In this document: one piece after another, positions 59,801 through 64,000 of the stretch
Layout: the number at the start of each line of letters is the position of its first letter
Position numbering within the stretch: position 1 is the first letter of the stretch
DNA from: Monosporascus cannonballus
Taxonomy: Eukaryota; Ascomycota; Sordariomycetes; Xylariales
DNA: 64,000 bases
Assembly: GCA_004154925.1 (NCBI GenBank)
Contig: QJNS01000109.1
Span: forward strand, 1-64,000
Direction: 5' to 3'
Notes under the pieces: generated by a model
The model's input: only the letters and a program-made list of their open reading frames with translations
Told to the model about the DNA's origin: nothing
Database searches by the model: none
Made by a program: the position numbers and the translations under genes

Positions 59801-61699
59801 TTACTGCTTTTTCGTCCGGTCAGGAATCGGGACGGCCCCCGTGACGGATCCGGCTTGGTCCAACGGCTCCTTGATGAACGGTATAAATTCCGGCTGGCCT
59901 GGGATGTACTTCCGGAGCGCCTCCGGCACCGCGAAGCCGTCTTCCGTCTGGTAGTTCTCCAGAACGCAGCAGAGGGTCCGTTCCGTGGCGCATAGTGTGG
60001 CGTTCAGGGCGTGGACGTACTCCTTTTTGCTTCCGCCCACTTGGTTCTTGTTCTTCTTGGTGCCGAATCGAATCTCGAGCTCTCTTGTTTGGTAGTCCGT
60101 GCAATTCGAGCACGACACCAGCTCTTTGTATTCCGACTGGAAGGGGAAGTACGCCTCGAGGTCGTACTTCTTACCCTGTTCCACGATCAAATCAGTACTT
60201 TTCCGCCACAAAGCGTAAATGGGTGGCTCAATGTAAGGCCACCGCTCTCCGTGCCCAAGGGTAGAGAGTGATATGAGGGCTGGGCTAAGTGTGGGGAGGT
60301 CCTATGGGGATTGTAGAAGCGCATTGAACCCATCCGCAATGCTGATGTGAAATTCCACGTACCGCGGCGTTATTCAGTGCCGAGGAAACGATGCTGACAA
60401 CCCTGTAGGGTAGGCCCAGGGACTCGTAGAACTCCTGGGATGTAGCGATCATGTCGTCGAAATGCTGCCAGCTCTGATCCGGCTGGCAGAGAACGAATTG
60501 TTCAACCTTAGACCGTTAGTTTCGGTAGTGCCTACAGCAGCGAATGTTGGTCCTACCTTCTCGAACTGATGGACACGGAAGATTCCCCAGGCATCACGTC
60601 CGTGGCTGCCAGCCTCCTTACGGAAACAAGTACTATACCCGCAGTACTTGATCGGCAGTTGGCTCGGTTGTAGCCATTCCTCGGCGTGCAGGCAAGAGAG
60701 CGGTTGCTCGCTCGTGGCGATTAAGTAGCGGTCGGTGGAGTTCTCGCCCTCGGAAACCTTGTATAGTTCTTCGTCGAATTGAGACAGTTGTGCCGTTTTG
60801 GCCATCTGTTCGCTATTGAGCATGAACGGCGGTTGGTTCGGCGTGTAACCTAGAGGTGGGTGAGCCTTTATTGGTGATAAGGAGAATTGGCGGCTAACCC
60901 TTCTTGAAGAGGAATTCCACGGCATAGTTAATCAAGGCCATGTTCCTGTATGGGATTAGACTTTATACGCCGGAACGGGCACCGGGTAAAACTGACAGAA
61001 ACATGCCGTAGCCCGTCAAGCAATAACCGCGATGGCCAACGAGCTTGACGCCGCGAATGGGATCGTAGCCACCCAATCTCCAGAGAACATCGTGGTGGGA
61101 GAGGCCCTTGCCGGGTTTGCGGGCTGGGTCGAAGGATTCCGGTTGCCATGTGCGTACAACAGCGTTATCGTCCTCGGTGTCACTGACAGGCACGGAGTCG
61201 TGGACGTAGTTGCCGACTAACCGAACTTTGGCCAGGAGTTCTGGTGCCGGAAAAGGCGCGAATCAGTCATCACGAGCCCCAAAGACACCAACCACCATTG
61301 GAGCTACAGTGCGTGGCTCACCGGTGTTCTTGGCGGCGGCAACATCCTCCTGATTCTTCTTCCTCTGTTGTAGCTCCTCCTTCTGTTTTATGAGGTCGTC
61401 CGCATCTTCCTTGGCCTTCTTCTTCTGGCCGATCTGCTTCTGGACGGCATTGATTTGGTTGCCTATCTGGGTGACTTCATAGTTTGCTAGATCGTTACAA
61501 GAAGAGGAAGCCATTAGCCGTGACAGTCCCTATCTTCACACCTCTGGATCGCTTCCCAGTTCTTACCGGCCCGGGCAACCTTCCACTGCTCAATGACCTC
61601 GTCGACAAGCTCGACAGAGGCGCCACGCCTGCGCTGACTCTCCTTGATCCTGTTCGGGTTGCCGCCGCGCTCTTCGATGAAGTCGTCCGTGTCCAACAT
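59801..61699 (-). CDS. Cytosolic seryl-tRNA synthetase
   Basis: Seven exons: 61699-61540, 61486-61322, 61240-60997, 60945-60899, 60849-60557, 60506-60363 and 60175-59801, all in phase, giving 475 aa, close to yeast Ses1. The start [18 protein letters not shown] is typical. The N-terminal tRNA-binding coiled coil (about 35-110; [20 protein letters not shown]) is followed by the class II core: [14 protein letters not shown], the motif 2 region [40 protein letters not shown], and motif 3 near [21 protein letters not shown]. It charges tRNA-Ser, and also tRNA-Sec where that exists. Three donors are atypical (GTGAAG, GTCAGT, GTTAGC), yet every junction restores a conserved segment. Start and stop are present. 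No presequence is seen, so it is probably cytosolic. Confidence 0.9.
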
Positions 61700-62331
61700 C
61701 TTGCCAAATATGCGCGATCGTTCACGGGACACTGAACGGGGACAATCGTGCGTACGTTCCGACGGAGGAGGCAGTCGTGTGAGGAGGGCGAGTCAAAATG
61801 TACTACAAAGACTTAAAGTAGGAATTTACAGAGTTGCCACAATCTGGAATTGCTGGATGGAGGGGCATATGGAGGGGCAGAGGGGCCCCGCGCACCTCGA
61901 GGTGGCTCGTGCGCTACGACCCCCTTTTAACGGGGCGTTTTCAGGGGTTAAATGACTGATAAGATAACGCTCCCCTATCTCAAGCCTCGGCCTTTACCAA
62001 AATATTCAGTATACTTCGAGGTTTCAGGGGAGCGCATTTGTTGGATTCCAAAAGGCCGGCGCTCGAACCGTTGTTGATTCGAGCTTATGTAGCTATATAT
62101 GGTTGCATCCCGACAGCATCTTTGAGGTAATCAATTTCTGGATCTCCGCCTTGGTGGCCTTGGGATGGATGTAATCCCATTCCGAGCCAGGTTCAGCCGC
62201 TAGCTAGAGGACTCTTGCCCCTTGTCTGTGGCAATGCGATCCACTGCGCGACTAAGCATGCTAGTCGGCTGCAATGCGATGACAAGCGTTCCCGCAAGAA
62301 ACATCTCTTATGGCAGCACGGGCAATAAGCT
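61700..62331. other. Promoter side of the seryl-tRNA synthetase gene
   Basis: 632 bases. A hairpin GCTCGAA...TTCGAGC lies at 62061-62086. No gene is recognised. Confidence 0.4.
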
Positions 62332-63446
62332 CTATATAGAACAGCTGAAGATAGTCTGCCAAGCCTTGCCGTCCAAAAGGTAGCATGAGGCGTCTTGTGT
62401 TTCACGCTGGACAAGCTCGACGGTCTTTTCCCGGATAGCAATCTGCTTGGTGATGTTGCGATGACCCAAGTTTGACCGATCGTCCTGCCCCTTATTCAAC
62501 TTGAACCGGGGAATGTAAAAACGGCCGCTCTTGTCAAGGTACAATTCGGATTCGACGGGATGGAGCAAAGGCGAGCTTGCCGTGTCGTCCTTCTCCCAGT
62601 TTCCTGCCATCTGGAAGCGCAGCAGAGACTCGGCAATAGCAGTAGGATCCGGAGGAGCAGTAATGTCAAGGTCGAGAAATTGGATACGCAGATGCAGCAT
62701 CTCTAGTACGATGATCCTGCCGAACCCGACAACCATCCTGGAGAATGGATCTCCAAAGCGAACTCCCTAAGTAACCTAGAGGACGCTGGTGGATTGCTTG
62801 AAGACTTTTTGGAATCCCCGCAACTTGTCGGGGTCCATGGACCTGAGAACCGGCTCCTCGATGTCGGTAAGACAGAGTACAGTACCTCCAATAGGAAGAT
62901 CGTTTGGTCTCAGGACGTTCAGCGATCCGATAAACTTGACGCTGCTACAACACGAATCTAAGATTTTGGTGGATGTTTGTTGCCAGTGCCGCTCCGCCGA
63001 GAATTGTCACCTGTGGCACTGCGATTGCCGTCGTTTTCTTGCTGTAGAGGCTGCTTCAGGAGCTCAACTCTGTCAGCCGTCGCCTAAGACGCAACCACGG
63101 AGGAAGAAACAGGCAATTTTTCATCATGCGGCATTAACGTGTCAATACCTGAGAAGCCGGTCAGTTTCAGAAGTGTCGGCCACTCCTCCAGACCAACGCA
63201 GGGGGACAGGGCCCGCCCATCGTCATAGCCGAGCCACCAGCCCTGGAGACCACCAAAAAGTAGGCCAAACCTCATCTGATCGTTCTCGGTAATCTCAAGA
63301 AGCAGCAGGTATCCACCGGGCTTCAGCAAACGGCGGACATTGCGAAGGGTCTGGGCCAGGTCGCGCGCGGCATGAAAGACCAAGGAGGCGATGATGACAT
63401 CGTAGGAGCCCTTCGTGAGTCTCTGGCCTTTAATATTCTTTAACAT
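62332..63446 (-). pseudogene. Relic of a highly reducing polyketide synthase
   Basis: The upstream part (63446-63084) reads SYDVIIASLVFHAARDLAQT then LRNVRRLLKPGGYLLLLEIT, the C-methyltransferase domain of fungal reducing polyketide synthases, including EEWPTLLKLTGFSGID. A second part (about 62900-62332) reads VLCLTDIEEPVLRSMDPDKL, RMVVGFGRIIVLEMLHLRIQ and ESELYLDKSGRFYIPR, typical of the region between methyltransferase and enoyl reductase. Stops interrupt it: near 62786 and 62777 the expected W-V-T-Q reads stop-V-T-stop, each a single transition. Only about 1.1 kb of a roughly 7 kb gene is present. No other biosynthetic genes are seen beside it in the window. Confidence 0.8.
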
Positions 63447-64000
63447 ATATAAATAACTTACTATCGTCTTAATTGTTTTTAAATAATAATATGTTTTCGA
63501 CAGGTTAAAAACGGTGTAATATAAATTGTTAAAAATTTAATAACTTAATAATAACTGTCAAAACAAGTTATATATAGGTTTAATTTAAAAAGTTAACATA
63601 CGAGTAATATAACTCATTAAACAGGGCTAAATGTTAATTATAGAACTTTAAATCATACCTCAATAGATATGTGTAGGCAGAATACCTGTCCTGAACTGCC
63701 TTACCCCCTTATATGTTTTATTAAACGTGCCAAAGCTACATTACACCCGCTACATAACTTCGCGCCATCGTTTAATCAAGTCCCAACCCATGCTACAGAG
63801 TACCGTTGCCACGCCTCATTCCTCAGAAAGATTCGTAAGCGTATTAATTAAAGGGAAAAACGCAGCAGTTTAGTATTACGATGCATTTGATGTGATATAT
63901 TGCTGCCTAGCCGGACTTGTGGGGCATCTCAACACGTAAACCAGACAAGAAACGACTTTGAAAATGTCGAGAGCATGATACACACCAAAACTCAGGCAGA
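63447..64000. other. AT-rich DNA upstream of the polyketide synthase relic
   Basis: Strongly AT-rich from about 63430 to 63660 with TTAAA/TAATAA-rich words and no reading frame, then mixed sequence to the window end. The sharp change beside the decayed gene suggests mutated repeat DNA. Confidence 0.45.

Noticed and set aside
61644..61955. Plus-strand frame over the seryl-tRNA synthetase start
   Set aside because: Overlaps the first exon in antisense and has no family resemblance.
1..64000. CRISPR array, prophage, integron or bacterial operon
   Set aside because: No regularly spaced repeats or phage genes; spliceosomal introns throughout show eukaryotic nuclear DNA.

Overview
The window is nuclear DNA of a filamentous ascomycete, most likely a Sordariomycete. 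Genes carry short spliceosomal introns with GTAAGT/GTATGT-type donors, GCTAAC-like branch points and YAG acceptors. Gene content includes a class III chitin synthase (a filamentous-fungus class), Arp1/centractin, a Sly1-type SM protein, a mitochondrial aconitase paralogue and a DUF3602 protein. All gene models below were spliced by hand from the sequence; reading-frame phase was checked across every junction.

Layout. 0-8 kb: a gamma-glutamyltranspeptidase-family enzyme (+), monothiol glutaredoxin Grx5 (-) and phosphopantothenoylcysteine decarboxylase of CoA synthesis (+). 8.7-13.6 kb: a large Q-rich protein (-) that looks like the fungal counterpart of the PP1 scaffold PNUTS. 13.6-17.2 kb is noncoding and holds a degenerate inverted-repeat element. 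17.2-24.8 kb: Sly1 (+) and class III chitin synthase (-), convergent. 27-41 kb: an oxidative/accessory stretch with a decayed GMC oxidoreductase (+), an intact secreted GMC oxidoreductase (-), an aldo-keto reductase (+), an amidoligase-family enzyme (-) and a mitochondrial aconitase/homoaconitase paralogue (+). 41.9-54 kb: an unknown double zinc-cluster protein (-), a tiny mitochondrial protein (+), a frameshifted CorA-like membrane protein (-), Arp1 (+) and a DUF3602 protein (-). 54-64 kb is gene-poor: an orphan reading frame, cytosolic seryl-tRNA synthetase (-) and a decayed polyketide synthase fragment (-) beside AT-rich DNA.

The most striking non-genic structure is a pair of 211-bp elements (46.2 and 57.7 kb). 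They have perfect 46-bp terminal inverted repeats starting TAGGG and 8-bp target duplications, which are hAT hallmarks. The copies lie in opposite orientation and differ only by transitions. The two decayed enzyme genes carry TGG-to-TAG and CAG-to-TAG stops, a pattern compatible with repeat-induced point mutation.

Most of the window is housekeeping (redox, CoA, ER-Golgi fusion, cell wall, dynactin, translation). The 27-41 kb stretch is the best place to look for an undescribed pathway. I see no operons, CRISPR arrays, rRNA genes or convincing tRNA genes.
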